A stretch of 64,000 nucleotides of DNA from Anaerolineales bacterium UBA2200 (GCA_002327925.1 DCVA01000043.1:1-64000); one strand, 5' to 3'. Shown: positions 49,553 to 59,131, counted from the first letter of the stretch. Numbers and translations are program-made. The notes: generated by a model from the sequence alone, not told the origin.

Positions 49553-50370
49553 CAATGATGAAGACAACATCGAACCTTGGCTCAAGACGAGTAGTCCGCA
49601 ATCCCAGGCGCACGCGACGCAGCTACAAGCGATACAACTACGCAGCCACGGGGGTCTTGCCCAACGTCGGGATTCGCGGTGCTTCTGCCCATCCCAGTCG
49701 CGTGGTGGCTCTGGCTATGGCCTGTCTGATGATCGGACTAATCATCTGGTTTGCCGCTGATCTGCGCTTTTACGTCTTTGCCGCTCAGGTGCAGGGTTCG
49801 TCGCTGGCCAGCGCAGATGAGATCTTCAGGGCGGCAGGCCTGAACGGGATGAGCATATTCCACATCAACCCTGGCAAGGTGGCCAGCGACATCCGGGCGC
49901 GGATTCCCGGCGTGGAGCAGGTGAGCGTGCAACTGGCGCTGCCTGACGCAGTAGAATTGCTGGTTCGTGAAGGCGATGCTCGATTCGTGTGGCGCTCGCT
50001 TGATGTCTCCTATCTGGTTGACGGCGACGGTCGGGTGCTGGGCAGTGGCGGATCGGTTGCCAACAGCTGGGTGACGATCAACGACCTGGATGGGCATCCG
50101 GTCCTGCTCGGGGGCTCTGTGCACAAGGATGCCTGCAACGCCGCGAGCCAGCTGCAGAGTCTGCTGCCAGAGGTGCGCTCTTTTGACTATTCCGAGGCGA
50201 AGGGAATCAGTCTGCTGGATATGCGTGGCTGGCGAGTCTACTTCGGCGATGCACAGGATATTGCCCACAAGGTAGCCGTCTGGCAGGGTATTGTGCAAAA
50301 GCTGGATGCGGAGGGTCAGCAGGCATCGGTCATCGATGTGCGGTTCCCGGATGCGGCTTACTACAGGTGA
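49549..50370 (+). CDS. ftsQ: FtsQ/DivIB-type division protein
   Basis: A 273-aa bitopic protein. A long basic cytoplasmic tail (RRVVRNPRRTRRSYKRY) precedes a transmembrane helix (VVALAMACLMIGLIIWFAA). A POTRA domain (VQGSSLASADEIFRAAGLNGMSIFHINPGKVASDIRARIPGVEQVSVQLALPDAVELLVRE) and a beta domain follow. Its place between ddl and ftsA supports the assignment. The GTG start overlaps the ddl stop by 4 bp. Confidence 0.88.
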   Translation: MTMMKTTSNLGSRRVVRNPRRTRRSYKRYNYAATGVLPNVGIRGASAHPSRVVALAMACLMIGLIIWFAADLRFYVFAAQVQGSSLASADEIFRAAGLNGMSIFHINPGKVASDIRARIPGVEQVSVQLALPDAVELLVREGDARFVWRSLDVSYLVDGDGRVLGSGGSVANSWVTINDLDGHPVLLGGSVHKDACNAASQLQSLLPEVRSFDYSEAKGISLLDMRGWRVYFGDAQDIAHKVAVWQGIVQKLDAEGQQASVIDVRFPDAAYYR

Positions 50371-50433
50371 TGTCGTCAGGAGCAGGTGGTCGATGAATCA
50401 GCGCCGGGCATCACTCGGAGGGCGGAGGTAAGG

Positions 50434-51669
50434 TTGGAGCGAACCATAGTCGGCATTGACGTGGGCACTACGAAGGTCTGCACGTTGATCGGTGAGGTCG
50501 ATGAGGGGGGGCAGGTTTGTGTGGTCGGCGTCGGAGTTGCCCCCTCACAAGGGTTGACAAAGGGCGTTGTGGTCAACGTGGAGGACGCAACCAAGTCCGT
50601 CGCTGCCTCCATAGAGAAGGCCGAGCGGGTGTCGGGCTACAGCATCGAGGCGGCCTACCTCGGCCTCGCCGGCAAGCATATTGCCTCCGTCAACAGCCGG
50701 GGTGTGGTTGCTGTGGGGCGAGGGGAAAGGTACATTACCGAGGACGACGTGGCGCGCGCTATCGAGGCAGCGCAGGCCATCGCCGTGCCTCACAGCCGCG
50801 AAATCGTGCATGTGCTGCCTCGGAGTTATATCCTCGACGGGCAAGAGGGCGTTCGGGACCCGGTGGGCATGATGGGGTTTCGACTTGAGGTCGAGGCCCA
50901 TATCGTCACGGGGGCGGTGCCGTCAATTCGCAACCTGGTGCAATGTCTCGAGAACGCGCACGTCGAGGTGAATGAGCTGGTGTTGCAGCCGCTCGCGTCC
51001 GCAGAAGCGGTCCTTACTCTGGACGAGCGTGAGACGGGGGTTGCACTGGTGGATGCGGGAGGCGGCACGACCGACGTGGCAATTCTGGCCGAAGGGGCCA
51101 TCGGTCACAGTGTGGTGCTGCCCGTCGGTGGGAACAACCTGACCAATGACCTCGCTGTTGGGCTGCGAACGCCGTTCAGCGTAGCTGAACAGCTCAAGAT
51201 CCGTTACGGTCACGCCCTTCCAGAAATGGTCGACCCGGCGGAAATGATCGATGTGACTGCCTTTGGCGAGGCAGAGATCAAGACCCTGCCACGTCGTGAG
51301 CTGGTAGAGATACTGGAAGCGCGTTGCGAGGAGATATGCGCGATGGTGCAGGAAGAGATCAGGCGCTCCGGCTTTGAAGGGCTGCTCCCGGCCGGTGTGG
51401 TGCTGACCGGCGGGACTGCTGACCTCCCGGGGTTCAAGGAGCTCGCCGCTGAGATGCTGCAGATGCCCGTACGCGTGGGACGTGCGCGCAACGTGGGCGG
51501 CCTGGCTGATGCGGTCAGCAACCCTGCCTACGCTACAGCGGTTGGCCTGCTGCAATGGGGGTTGCGCAACGGGTCGCCGGAGAAGCGAACCCCGAAGAGG
51601 GGCGAAAGCGCTTGGTCAGAGTTGTTCATCAAGTTCAAGGAAGGTCTCAGGGCGCTGTTGCCGCGCTAG
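50434..51669 (+). CDS. ftsA: actin-like division protein FtsA
   Basis: A 411-aa ATPase that tethers FtsZ to the membrane. IVGIDVGTTKVCTLIGEV is the phosphate-1 loop; the 1C domain spans SVAASIEKAERVSGY to VEAHIVTG; VALVDAGGGTTDVAIL is phosphate-2; GVVLTGGTADLPGF is the adenosine motif. The C-terminal amphipathic helix is SELFIKFKEGLRALLPR. TTG 50434 is favoured because GGAGGT sits 5 nt upstream; an in-frame GTG/ATG at 50386 adds 16 residues. Confidence 0.94.
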   Translation: MERTIVGIDVGTTKVCTLIGEVDEGGQVCVVGVGVAPSQGLTKGVVVNVEDATKSVAASIEKAERVSGYSIEAAYLGLAGKHIASVNSRGVVAVGRGERYITEDDVARAIEAAQAIAVPHSREIVHVLPRSYILDGQEGVRDPVGMMGFRLEVEAHIVTGAVPSIRNLVQCLENAHVEVNELVLQPLASAEAVLTLDERETGVALVDAGGGTTDVAILAEGAIGHSVVLPVGGNNLTNDLAVGLRTPFSVAEQLKIRYGHALPEMVDPAEMIDVTAFGEAEIKTLPRRELVEILEARCEEICAMVQEEIRRSGFEGLLPAGVVLTGGTADLPGFKELAAEMLQMPVRVGRARNVGGLADAVSNPAYATAVGLLQWGLRNGSPEKRTPKRGESAWSELFIKFKEGLRALLPR

Positions 51670-51733
51670 TGCGTACCCGTGGAGAGCGGCTATCGCTCGC
51701 CCGGCGCCAGACAGGTAGGAAAGGAGTCATAGA

Positions 51734-52822
51734 ATGAAAGAACGTGAACTCGAACGGCATGCACCGAGCTTTGCACGAATCCTGGTTGTGGGCGTCGGTG
51801 GAGGCGGCGGGAACGCAGTCAATCGCATGATCGACGCGGGATTGAGAGGCGTCGAGTTTGTGGCCATCAATACGGATGGCCAGTCGCTCCTGCTTTCAAA
51901 GGCGCCAACACGTCTGCGGATCGGCGACAAGCTGACCAAGGGTCTCGGCTCTGGTGGCAATCCGGCCGTCGGCGCCAAGGCGGCCGAAGAGTCGCACGAG
52001 GAACTGCGACAGGTCCTCGACGGCGCCGACATGGTCTTTGTCACAGCTGGAATGGGCGGGGGCACTGGCACGGGGGCCAGCCCGGTTATTGCCGGACTCG
52101 CGAAGGAAGCCGGTGCATTGACCGTGGGCGTGGTGACTCGGCCGTTTAGCTTCGAGGGCATGCGCAGAGCCAAGGCTGCCGATGACGGGATCGTACAACT
52201 CAAAGAGAAAGCCCACACCGTTATCGTCGTGCCGAATGATCGGCTGCTGCAGATCGTAGACAAGAAGGCGTCCATCGAGCAGGCATTCCGGGCTGCTGAC
52301 GATGTGCTGCGCCAGGGCGTTCAGGGGGTCTCCGAGGTCATCACCGAGCCGGGTCTTATCAATGTGGACTTTGCCGATGTGCGCAACGTGATGTCCGAGG
52401 GCGGCTCGGCGCTGATGGGCATCGGCAGGGCCAGTGGTGAGAATCGGGCTGGTGAGGCCGCCAAACAGGCGATTTCGAGCCCGTTGCTGGATGTGACAAT
52501 TGATGGGGCCAGAGGAGTGCTCTTCAACATCTGTGGCGGGCAGAGCCTCACCCTCCACGAAGCCAACGAAGCGGCTGAGATTATCCGCGAGCGGGCAGAT
52601 GCCGACGCCAACATCCGTTTCGGCGCAGTCCTCAATGAGGAGATGGGCGACGAGGTCCAGATCACGGTCATTGCTACCGGCTTTAACGCCGACGGGCGAA
52701 TACAGAGCAGACCGTTTGTGGTCAGTCCGCGCAAGACGCTGGACTTTCCCGTTCGCTCCTTTGAGGGAGAGGATCTGGATATTCCATCGTTCCTGAGGCG
52801 TAAACAGCGTCCACCGCAATAA
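51734..52822 (+). CDS. ftsZ: tubulin-like division protein FtsZ
   Basis: A 362-aa GTPase. VVGVGGGGGNAVNRMIDAG, GGGTGTGASPVIAGLAKE (tubulin signature), and NVDFADVRNVMSEGGSALMG are complete. The C-terminal linker is very short and ends in the conserved peptide DLDIPSFLRRK that binds FtsA. AAAGGAG precedes the ATG. A terminator follows at 52863-52904. Confidence 0.97.
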   Translation: MKERELERHAPSFARILVVGVGGGGGNAVNRMIDAGLRGVEFVAINTDGQSLLLSKAPTRLRIGDKLTKGLGSGGNPAVGAKAAEESHEELRQVLDGADMVFVTAGMGGGTGTGASPVIAGLAKEAGALTVGVVTRPFSFEGMRRAKAADDGIVQLKEKAHTVIVVPNDRLLQIVDKKASIEQAFRAADDVLRQGVQGVSEVITEPGLINVDFADVRNVMSEGGSALMGIGRASGENRAGEAAKQAISSPLLDVTIDGARGVLFNICGGQSLTLHEANEAAEIIRERADADANIRFGAVLNEEMGDEVQITVIATGFNADGRIQSRPFVVSPRKTLDFPVRSFEGEDLDIPSFLRRKQRPPQ

Positions 52823-52862
52823 ACGTCGGGGCTGCGAATCTGGGTCTGTGTATGAAGACATG

Positions 52863-52904
52863 AGAGGCCAGCCTCCGGCGCAGGGGACTGGCCTCTGGCC
52901 GTTT
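52863..52904 (+). terminator. terminator of the dcw operon
   Basis: GAGGCCAG (52863-52870) pairs with CTGGCCTC (52888-52895), followed by TGGCCGTTTT. Confidence 0.7.
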
Positions 52905-52950
52905 TGACGGAACGAAGCTTAAAATTAGGCCCGATTTAACAGACCTAGCC

Positions 52951-52979
52951 TTGTCACGGTCAGTGATGTATGCTATACT
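52951..52979 (+). promoter_or_regulatory. promoter of the nrdR-nrdD-nrdG unit
   Basis: TTGTCA (52951-52956) and TATACT (52974-52979), 17-bp spacer, shortly behind the ftsZ terminator. Confidence 0.65.
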
Positions 52980-53224
52980 TGCTCTGCTACTACGGGTAGC
53001 CCCTCCTCGATCCAGGAGGTACTAGATACAGTGGTCGACCAGAGTTGGTGTCGAGTGACGCCGCGCGGCTGCATCGGACCGCTCACCACTGTCGCTCACT
53101 GGGCACTAGAGCCCAACCTGTCTGGCTACCCGCAACTCCCATGGCTGCGGAATCCGCTCAAGGACGTACTGTCCCATTGCGGTGGCGCAGGCGTCGCCCT
53201 AGTTCGCCGCATGGAGGAGAGCTG

Positions 53225-53713
53225 ATGCACTGTCCCTACTGCCAGGAAGGAGACTCGCACGTAATCGATACTCGCACCGTCGGCGACAGCATCCGGCGAC
53301 GTCGCGAGTGTCCACGGTGTGGGCAACGCTTCACCACCTACGAACGATTGGCGCCGGTCAGCCTTTTCGTGGCGAAACGGGATGGCCGACGTGAGCCTTT
53401 CGATCGCGAAAAGCTGTATGCCGGGATCTACCATGCCTGCGCCAAGCGACCGATTTCCGATGACCAGATACAGACTGTTGTTGGCCATGTGGAAAATGAC
53501 CTCTACGCCCTCGGCAAGGCCGAGGTGGAGAGTCAGGTGATCGGCCAGATGGTCATGCAGGAGTTGCGCGGCCTGGACGATGTCGCTTATGTGCGTTTTG
53601 CCTCTGTGTACAAGTCCTTCAAAGACATCAATGGTCTTGTTGAAGAGATCAAAAAGTTCAAGCGCTGGAAGACGGGTGATCCGCAGGAGGAGCCTGTGGA
53701 GGCCGATCACTAG
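53225..53713 (+). CDS. nrdR: ribonucleotide reductase repressor NrdR
   Basis: A 162-aa repressor. The zinc ribbon is MHCPYCQEGDSHVIDTR...RRECPRCGQRFTTYERL; the ATP-cone domain follows (VAKRDGRREPFDREKLYAGIYHACAKRPI). It senses dATP/ATP and shuts off ribonucleotide reductase genes, here probably its own operon. ATG 53225 is the homologous start, with GGAGGAG upstream. Confidence 0.97.
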   Translation: MHCPYCQEGDSHVIDTRTVGDSIRRRRECPRCGQRFTTYERLAPVSLFVAKRDGRREPFDREKLYAGIYHACAKRPISDDQIQTVVGHVENDLYALGKAEVESQVIGQMVMQELRGLDDVAYVRFASVYKSFKDINGLVEEIKKFKRWKTGDPQEEPVEADH

Positions 53714-53732
53714 GTTCTGGGAGAGGCTAGCT

Positions 53733-55802
53733 ATGGACGCTCTTAACACGGCCCAGCAGCAGAAACTGCGGACAGCGGTCGCCATCGCTTCTGTTCAGAA
53801 GCGAGATGGTCGAGTTGTGGCGTTCGACCAGAAGCGAATCGATGCAGCCATTTTGAGAGCCTTTGTAGCGGTCGGCCTGGGCGAGCCGGCCGACCGAGCT
53901 CACGCGCTTTCGGAGCGAGTGGTGGACCTGCTCGTGCAGCGTTACGGCGCGCAGGGCTGTGCCCTGGTGGAGCAGATCCAGGACGCGGTGGAAGAGGTGC
54001 TGATTCGCGCAGGCGAGGTGAAGGTCGCCAAGGCCTATATCCTCTACCGGGCTCAACGCTCCGAGGTGCGCGACACGACCAGGCTCATGCTGGACGGGAT
54101 GAAGCTGGTCGACGACTATATCGACAGGGCTGATTGGCGTGTCAGCGAGAACGCTAACATGAACTACTCGCTGCAGGGCCTGAACTTTTACGTCGCCTCG
54201 AGCATCGCGGCCAAGTACTGGCTCAACAAGATCTACCCGGCTGAGGTGTGCCTGGCACACCAAGAGGGAGATTTTCATATTCACGACCTGGGCATGCTGG
54301 CGACCTACTGCTGCGGCTGGGATCTACGTGACTTGCTGGTGCGCGGCTTTGGTGGAGTGCGGGCCAAGCTCGAGAGCAGGCCGCCTCGACACCTGCGCAC
54401 GGCTCTGGGACAGCTCGTCAACTTTTTCTACACCGTTCAGGGCGAGTCTGCAGGGGCGCAGGCCATCTCCAACTTTGACACGCTCCTGGCGCCTTTCGTC
54501 CGGTACGATGGCCTAAACTACGCGGGCGTGAAGCAGGCGTTGCAGGAGTTCGTCTTTAACATCAATGTGCCAACGCGGGTAGGCTTTCAGACGCCGTTTA
54601 CCAACGTTACCATGGACCTGACGCCGCCCTCTACTCTGGCCGAGGAAGGGGTCATCGCCGGCGGAAAGCTCCAGCAAGACACGTATGGCGACTTTCAGCC
54701 GGAGATGGATCTCATAAACCGGGCGTTCGCCGAGGTGTTGTTGGAGGGTGATGCTCGCGGCCGGGTGTTTACCTTCCCCATTCCCACCTACAATGTCACC
54801 AGCGACTTTGACTGGGATAACCCGGTTCTGGAGCCTCTCTGGAGAGTGACCGCCAAGTATGGCATCCCCTATTTCGCCAACTACATTAATAGCGACCTGC
54901 GCCCCGAGGATGCACGTTCCATGTGCTGCCGATTACGACTGGACAATCGAGAGCTTCGTAAGCGAGGTGGCGGACTGTTTGGCGCCAACCCGCTCACTGG
55001 CAGCATAGGGGTAGTTACCATCAATCTGCCACGTGTGGGGTTCCGCGCCACGAGTGAGGATGACTACTATTTCCGCCTGAGCCAGACCATGGACGTGGCC
55101 AGGACGTCCCTCGAGATCAAGCGCAAGGTCCTCGAACGCCACACGGAGGAGGGGCTGTACCCTTACAGCCGCCACTATCTCCGTTCAGTCTACGAGTGCT
55201 TTGGCTCGCACTGGGCCAACCATTTCTCGACCATCGGCATTGTTGGGATGAACGAGTGCTGCGAGAACTTTCTCGGAGTTGGCATAGCTCACCCGCAGGG
55301 CAAGGATTTTGCCGGTGCGGTCCTGCAGTTCATGCGACGCAAGCTGCAGGACTATCAGGATGAGACAGGCCATCTCTACAATCTGGAAGCGACTCCGGCG
55401 GAGAGCGCCAACTATCGCCTGGCGAAGGCGGATCGGAAGCAGTACCCGGGAATCGCGACTGCAGGGACCCCCGACACGCCATACTACACCAATTCCACGC
55501 ACCTTCCAGTGGGCTGCACGGACGACCTGTTTGCTGCGCTTGAACATCAGGATGAACTGCAGACCCTCTACACGGGAGGGACTGTATTTCACGCCTTCTT
55601 GGGTGAGCAGGTTGACGACTGGAGGCAGGCACGCCTGCTCGTTCGGCGCATATCAGAGCGCTTCCATCTGCCCTACTTTACGCTGACGCCGACGTTCAGC
55701 ATCTGCCCGGTTCATGGTTACCTGAATGGTCGGCACAGCTATTGCCCCTACGATCACACGCCCGAGGAGTTGGCGCGTTTTGGCTCGGCTGCCTCGGCAT
55801 AA
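53733..55802 (+). CDS. nrdD: anaerobic (class III) ribonucleoside-triphosphate reductase, large part without glycyl-radical motif
   Basis: A 689-aa protein. Residues about 15-105 are an ATP cone (VQKRDGRVVAFDQKRIDAAILRAF). The RNR barrel includes HDLGMLATYCCGWDLRDLL, NINVPTRVGFQTPFTNVTMDL, FTFPIPTYNVT, MCCRLRLDNREL and GMNECCENFLGVG. The C-terminus has the zinc region TPTFSICPVHGYLNGRHSYCPYDHTPEEL and then stops at TAA (55800-55802). The glycyl-radical loop that should follow is absent here and is found in the next open frame. ATG 53733 follows GGGAGAGG. It reduces NTPs to dNTPs in the absence of oxygen. Confidence 0.94.
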   Translation: MDALNTAQQQKLRTAVAIASVQKRDGRVVAFDQKRIDAAILRAFVAVGLGEPADRAHALSERVVDLLVQRYGAQGCALVEQIQDAVEEVLIRAGEVKVAKAYILYRAQRSEVRDTTRLMLDGMKLVDDYIDRADWRVSENANMNYSLQGLNFYVASSIAAKYWLNKIYPAEVCLAHQEGDFHIHDLGMLATYCCGWDLRDLLVRGFGGVRAKLESRPPRHLRTALGQLVNFFYTVQGESAGAQAISNFDTLLAPFVRYDGLNYAGVKQALQEFVFNINVPTRVGFQTPFTNVTMDLTPPSTLAEEGVIAGGKLQQDTYGDFQPEMDLINRAFAEVLLEGDARGRVFTFPIPTYNVTSDFDWDNPVLEPLWRVTAKYGIPYFANYINSDLRPEDARSMCCRLRLDNRELRKRGGGLFGANPLTGSIGVVTINLPRVGFRATSEDDYYFRLSQTMDVARTSLEIKRKVLERHTEEGLYPYSRHYLRSVYECFGSHWANHFSTIGIVGMNECCENFLGVGIAHPQGKDFAGAVLQFMRRKLQDYQDETGHLYNLEATPAESANYRLAKADRKQYPGIATAGTPDTPYYTNSTHLPVGCTDDLFAALEHQDELQTLYTGGTVFHAFLGEQVDDWRQARLLVRRISERFHLPYFTLTPTFSICPVHGYLNGRHSYCPYDHTPEELARFGSAASA

Positions 55803-55844
55803 GTGAATGCTCAGAAGCTTCTAGATTCGGAGGACGGTGCGAAC

Positions 55845-56048
55845 ATGACAAGTGTCGACGAGAAGCAGGTGATCAGTGACGCCCAGGCGGGGCCGAGGGA
55901 AAAGAAGGTGGCGTGCGAGGTCTATTCGCGCATTGTTGGATACCTTCGCCCGGTAGCCGACTGGAACCGCGGCAAGCAGCAGGAGTTTTCGGAGCGCAAG
56001 ACATACGGTGTCCCGCAGTCCGAGAGATCCGATACCTCCTCGAACTAG
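55845..56048 (+). CDS. stand-alone glycyl-radical domain of class III ribonucleotide reductase
   Basis: A 67-aa protein with ACEVYSRIVGYLRPVADWNRGKQQEFSERKTY, the sequence that normally ends NrdD; Gly32 in RIVGY is the predicted radical site. It lies in the same frame as nrdD, behind TAA and a 14-codon gap, with GGAGG (55829-55833) 11 nt before ATG 55845. Either the domain is made as a separate subunit that docks in the large part, or nrdD was recently interrupted by an ochre codon. The nearby activase nrdG and intact motif argue for function. Confidence 0.8.
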   Translation: MTSVDEKQVISDAQAGPREKKVACEVYSRIVGYLRPVADWNRGKQQEFSERKTYGVPQSERSDTSSN

Positions 56049-56176
56049 GATTGAGATTGCACTGAGAGCTAGGACACTCCGCACTCGGCTCCCGTGCGCA
56101 GAGGCGGCCGTGGTGGTTGATCCTAGCTTCCCCCGGTTCGTCCTGGCTGCGGATCCCTTATCCGCGCGGGGTTTCT

Positions 56177-56941
56177 GTGCTGTGTAAGAGCGTGTTGCGC
56201 ACCTCGGTGATTGAGTTCCCCGGTCATATCGCGGATGTGGTGTTTGTCGGCGGATGCAACTTCCGCTGCCCGTACTGCTATAACCGTGATCTAGTGCTGA
56301 ACCCCGGCCTGCTTCCGGACCTTCCGGCCGAGCTAGTCTTCGAGGACGTCAAGGGACGCCGGTGCTTTGTGGATGGCATCGTGATTACAGGGGGGGAGCC
56401 CAGCCTGCAACCGGAGCTGGACGCCTTTCTGACCCGGGCGCGCGAAGCGAACTTGCTGACCAAGCTCGATACAAACGGCTACCGACCTGATGTGCTTCGG
56501 CGTTGCCTGGAAAAGCACCTGGTGAGCTACATTGCGATGGATGTCAAGACCAGCCTGCCGCGCTATCGGAGCGTTGCAGGCCTGGATGTGGATCACCGGC
56601 TTCTGCTGGAGTCCATCTCACTGATCCTGTCGTCGGGAGTCGAACACGAGTTTCGGACCACGGTTGTGCCGGGGTTGGTCGAGCTGAGTGATGTCGAGGC
56701 CATCTCGCGGGAGATCCGCGGAGCACAGCAATACTACCTCCAGGCGTTTCGCCCATCTCCGACAGTAGGATGGGGCAACGAAGTGCCCGTTGGCTCCCCG
56801 GATCCGGAATTGATGCAGCAGATGGCGCGGGTAGCGTCACGGAACGTCCATCACGTCGGAGTTCGAGGCCTCGTACAGGGTGATGGAACGACTTCTCGGG
56901 AGGCGATCCGGATTGACAGTCAGGAGGCCCTGACCAGCTGA
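56177..56941 (+). CDS. nrdG: anaerobic ribonucleotide reductase activase (radical SAM)
   Basis: A 254-aa radical SAM protein. SVIEFPGHIADVVFVGGCNFRCPYCYN carries CxxxCxxC; GIVITGGEPSLQPELDAFL is the GGE motif; KLDTNGYRPDVLRR follows. It generates the glycyl radical on the reductase, so its target should be the small protein just upstream. The start is uncertain; GTG 56177 fits homologues, while an ATG at 56117 gives an atypical extension. Confidence 0.9.
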   Translation: MLCKSVLRTSVIEFPGHIADVVFVGGCNFRCPYCYNRDLVLNPGLLPDLPAELVFEDVKGRRCFVDGIVITGGEPSLQPELDAFLTRAREANLLTKLDTNGYRPDVLRRCLEKHLVSYIAMDVKTSLPRYRSVAGLDVDHRLLLESISLILSSGVEHEFRTTVVPGLVELSDVEAISREIRGAQQYYLQAFRPSPTVGWGNEVPVGSPDPELMQQMARVASRNVHHVGVRGLVQGDGTTSREAIRIDSQEALTS

Positions 56942-56972
56942 CCATGGTGCAAGGCACTACAACGGAGGGAGC

Positions 56973-57899
56973 ATGAGAATGCGCATACGACGGGATGTTC
57001 AGCAAGTCATTCGCGAGGGCGGCGCCGCTGTGGCACTCGAATCGACTCTGATCACTCACGGGCTGCCATACCCAGATAATCTGCGCGTCGCCCAGCAGAT
57101 GGAACAGGCGGTGCGCGACGAAGGTGCCGTTCCGGCGACTGTGGCTGTTCTGGCTGGAGTGCCCACGATTGGGATTGACAGCGTTCAGCTGGAGTACCTT
57201 GCCCAGGCCAAAAACGTGCGCAAGTGCAGCAGAAGGGACCTGCCCATCGTGCTGGCGACCCAGTCTGATGGCGCTACGACGATCTGCGGCACGCTGATCC
57301 TGGCACACCTGGCTGGAGTCCGTGTGTTTGCCACGGGTGGTCTGGGCGGAGTTCACCGTGGCAAGGTGTTCGACGTCTCGGCAGACCTCGACGAACTGGC
57401 CCGCACGCCAATGATTGTGGTCTGTTCGGGGCCCAAGGCGCTGCTGGACCAGGAGGCGACTCGCGAAAGGCTTGAGACGCTGGGCGTACCCATCCTCGGG
57501 TACGGCACGGACCGTGTTCCCGCCTTCTACTCGCGTGAGAGCGACCTGGCGGTGGACCTGCGGGTGGAGAGCCCGGATGAGGTCGCCGGCGTTGCCATGG
57601 CGCGCGACAAGCTTGGCCTGATGGCTGCGGTCGTGGTCGGCGTTCCAGTTCCTGTCGCCGACGAACTCCCTCGTGCACAGGCCGAAGAGGCGATTCGCCT
57701 GGCCCTGCATATGGCCGAGGAGCAGGCGATTCGCGGTGAGGCGGTCACACCCTTCTTGCTCCCTCGCATTACCGAGCTCACCGAAGGGCGCAGTCTTGTT
57801 GCCAACCGCAGTCTGCTGATCAACAACGCGCGGGTGGCAGCGCGTGTGGCACATTCATTGGCGCTGGCGAGGCAGAGGGAGCGCAGGCCGACCATTTAG
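56973..57899 (+). CDS. psuG: pseudouridine-5'-phosphate glycosidase (PsuG family)
   Basis: A 308-aa enzyme. ALESTLITHGLPYPDN holds the catalytic Glu, GGLGGVHRGKVFDVSADLDELARTPMIVVCSGPKALLD holds the Asp and the Schiff-base Lys. GTDRVPAFYSRES and TPFLLPRITELTEGRSLVAN complete the fold. PsuG splits pseudouridine 5'-phosphate to uracil and ribose 5-phosphate. No dedicated transporter is nearby, but a PfkB-type kinase lies two genes on, the usual PsuK partner. GGAGGG precedes the start. Confidence 0.94.
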   Translation: MRMRIRRDVQQVIREGGAAVALESTLITHGLPYPDNLRVAQQMEQAVRDEGAVPATVAVLAGVPTIGIDSVQLEYLAQAKNVRKCSRRDLPIVLATQSDGATTICGTLILAHLAGVRVFATGGLGGVHRGKVFDVSADLDELARTPMIVVCSGPKALLDQEATRERLETLGVPILGYGTDRVPAFYSRESDLAVDLRVESPDEVAGVAMARDKLGLMAAVVVGVPVPVADELPRAQAEEAIRLALHMAEEQAIRGEAVTPFLLPRITELTEGRSLVANRSLLINNARVAARVAHSLALARQRERRPTI

Positions 57900-57979
57900 C
57901 GATGGGGGCGGCCGCTATCGGGACAGGGGCGGTCGTGGTTGAGGTCGTGTCCACTTCATTCGTTCTTCCCGGAGGGTCT

Positions 57980-59131
57980 ATGGCCTACACACCCACACCG
58001 ATGGATGACCAGATCCTGAGCCTGCCGGATCTGATGTCGGAGTGCCTGCCGGCGTTCACGGCAGACATCAGGACCCTCATCGGTCCGGCGCTGGCAGGCG
58101 ACCTGCGTCAGGTATACATCATTGGGTGCGGGGATTCGCACATGGCGGCCGTCGGCTGCGAACTGGCGTTCTGCAGTCTCGCCGGAGTGCCGTGTCGGGC
58201 CATGGCAGCACTGCACTTTGCGCGCTACACTGCACCGTTTCTGGCGGATCCACAGGGCACTCTGGTCATTGGCGTATCCACATCCGGAGAGGTGGCGCGT
58301 ACGCTGGAAGGATTGCGCCTGGCGCACCGGGCCGGAGCAAGAACCGTCGCGCTGACTGCAAACCCATCGAGTCGACTTGCTCTGTCTGCGCACTACGTGC
58401 TTTCTGCGAAGATATCCCCCTCCAAAGATCCATCCCCTGCTCCGGGGGTTCGCTCCTACATGGCTTCCTTGCTGGCTCTTGATCTGGCGGCCGTTCGGAT
58501 AGGCGAGGCAAGCGGCTTTCTCAGCCGTGAGGCGGCTCTGTTGGCACGTGACGAGTTGCGTTCTCTGTCGGAGGCACTGGCGGCGGCCGCAGAGACAGGC
58601 TTCGACCGCACGGAGCGCTGGGTGGAGTCGAGCATGGACGTTGGCGAGTTTGTTTTCCTGGGCGGGGGGCCTGCCTATGGCACGGCTCTGTATGGTGCCG
58701 CCAAGATGTTCGAGGCCAGCGGCGACTCGGCTGATGGACAGGACCTGGAGGAGTGGGCGCATCTGCAGTATTTCGCCCGGGAGGTTGCCACGCCGACCGT
58801 CATCATCGATTGCCGCGGGCGCAGCTACGGTCGCGCGTGTGAGGTAGCAGACGCGGCACGAGCAATTGGGCGGCGCGTCCTCGGAGTCCTGCCGGAGAAC
58901 GAGACACACATTGCCTCAAGGGCGGAGCTGGTGTTCCCGTTGTCCGCTGCGATTCGCGAAGCTTTCGCTCCCCTGTTGTATAGTGTGCCGGTCATGTGTC
59001 TGGCCAGCGAGCGGGCCAAGGTACTCGGTGAGACCCCTTACCGTGGGTTCGCTGGAGGCCGCAGTCGAAGCGAAGGTGGCGGTGTCAGCCGCGTTCAGAG
59101 CAGCGCCCTGACGGAGGAGGCAGAAGGATGA
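57980..59131 (+). CDS. double-SIS-domain phosphosugar-binding protein
   Basis: A 383-aa protein of the GlmS-isomerase/AgaS/FrlB type. SIS domain 1 includes VYIIGCGDSHMAAVGCELAF and LVIGVSTSGEVARTLEGLRLAH; domain 2 starts VFLGGGPAYGTALYGAAKMFEAS and has the EEWAHLQYF segment. It lacks a glutaminase domain, so it probably isomerises or deaminates/deglycates a phosphosugar or phosphosugar conjugate. ATG 57980 follows GGAGGG. It overlaps the BtpA gene by 4 bp. Confidence 0.85.
   Translation: MAYTPTPMDDQILSLPDLMSECLPAFTADIRTLIGPALAGDLRQVYIIGCGDSHMAAVGCELAFCSLAGVPCRAMAALHFARYTAPFLADPQGTLVIGVSTSGEVARTLEGLRLAHRAGARTVALTANPSSRLALSAHYVLSAKISPSKDPSPAPGVRSYMASLLALDLAAVRIGEASGFLSREAALLARDELRSLSEALAAAAETGFDRTERWVESSMDVGEFVFLGGGPAYGTALYGAAKMFEASGDSADGQDLEEWAHLQYFAREVATPTVIIDCRGRSYGRACEVADAARAIGRRVLGVLPENETHIASRAELVFPLSAAIREAFAPLLYSVPVMCLASERAKVLGETPYRGFAGGRSRSEGGGVSRVQSSALTEEAEG

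Larger units (their letters stand above)
52823..53224 (+). other. 402-bp region between ftsZ and nrdR
   Basis: It holds a terminator (52863-52904) and a promoter (52951-52979) and otherwise no credible gene. The nrdR leader is about 240 nt. I looked for a typical NrdR box (ACA-x-TATAT-type palindrome) around the promoter and saw none clear enough to report. Confidence 0.5.
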
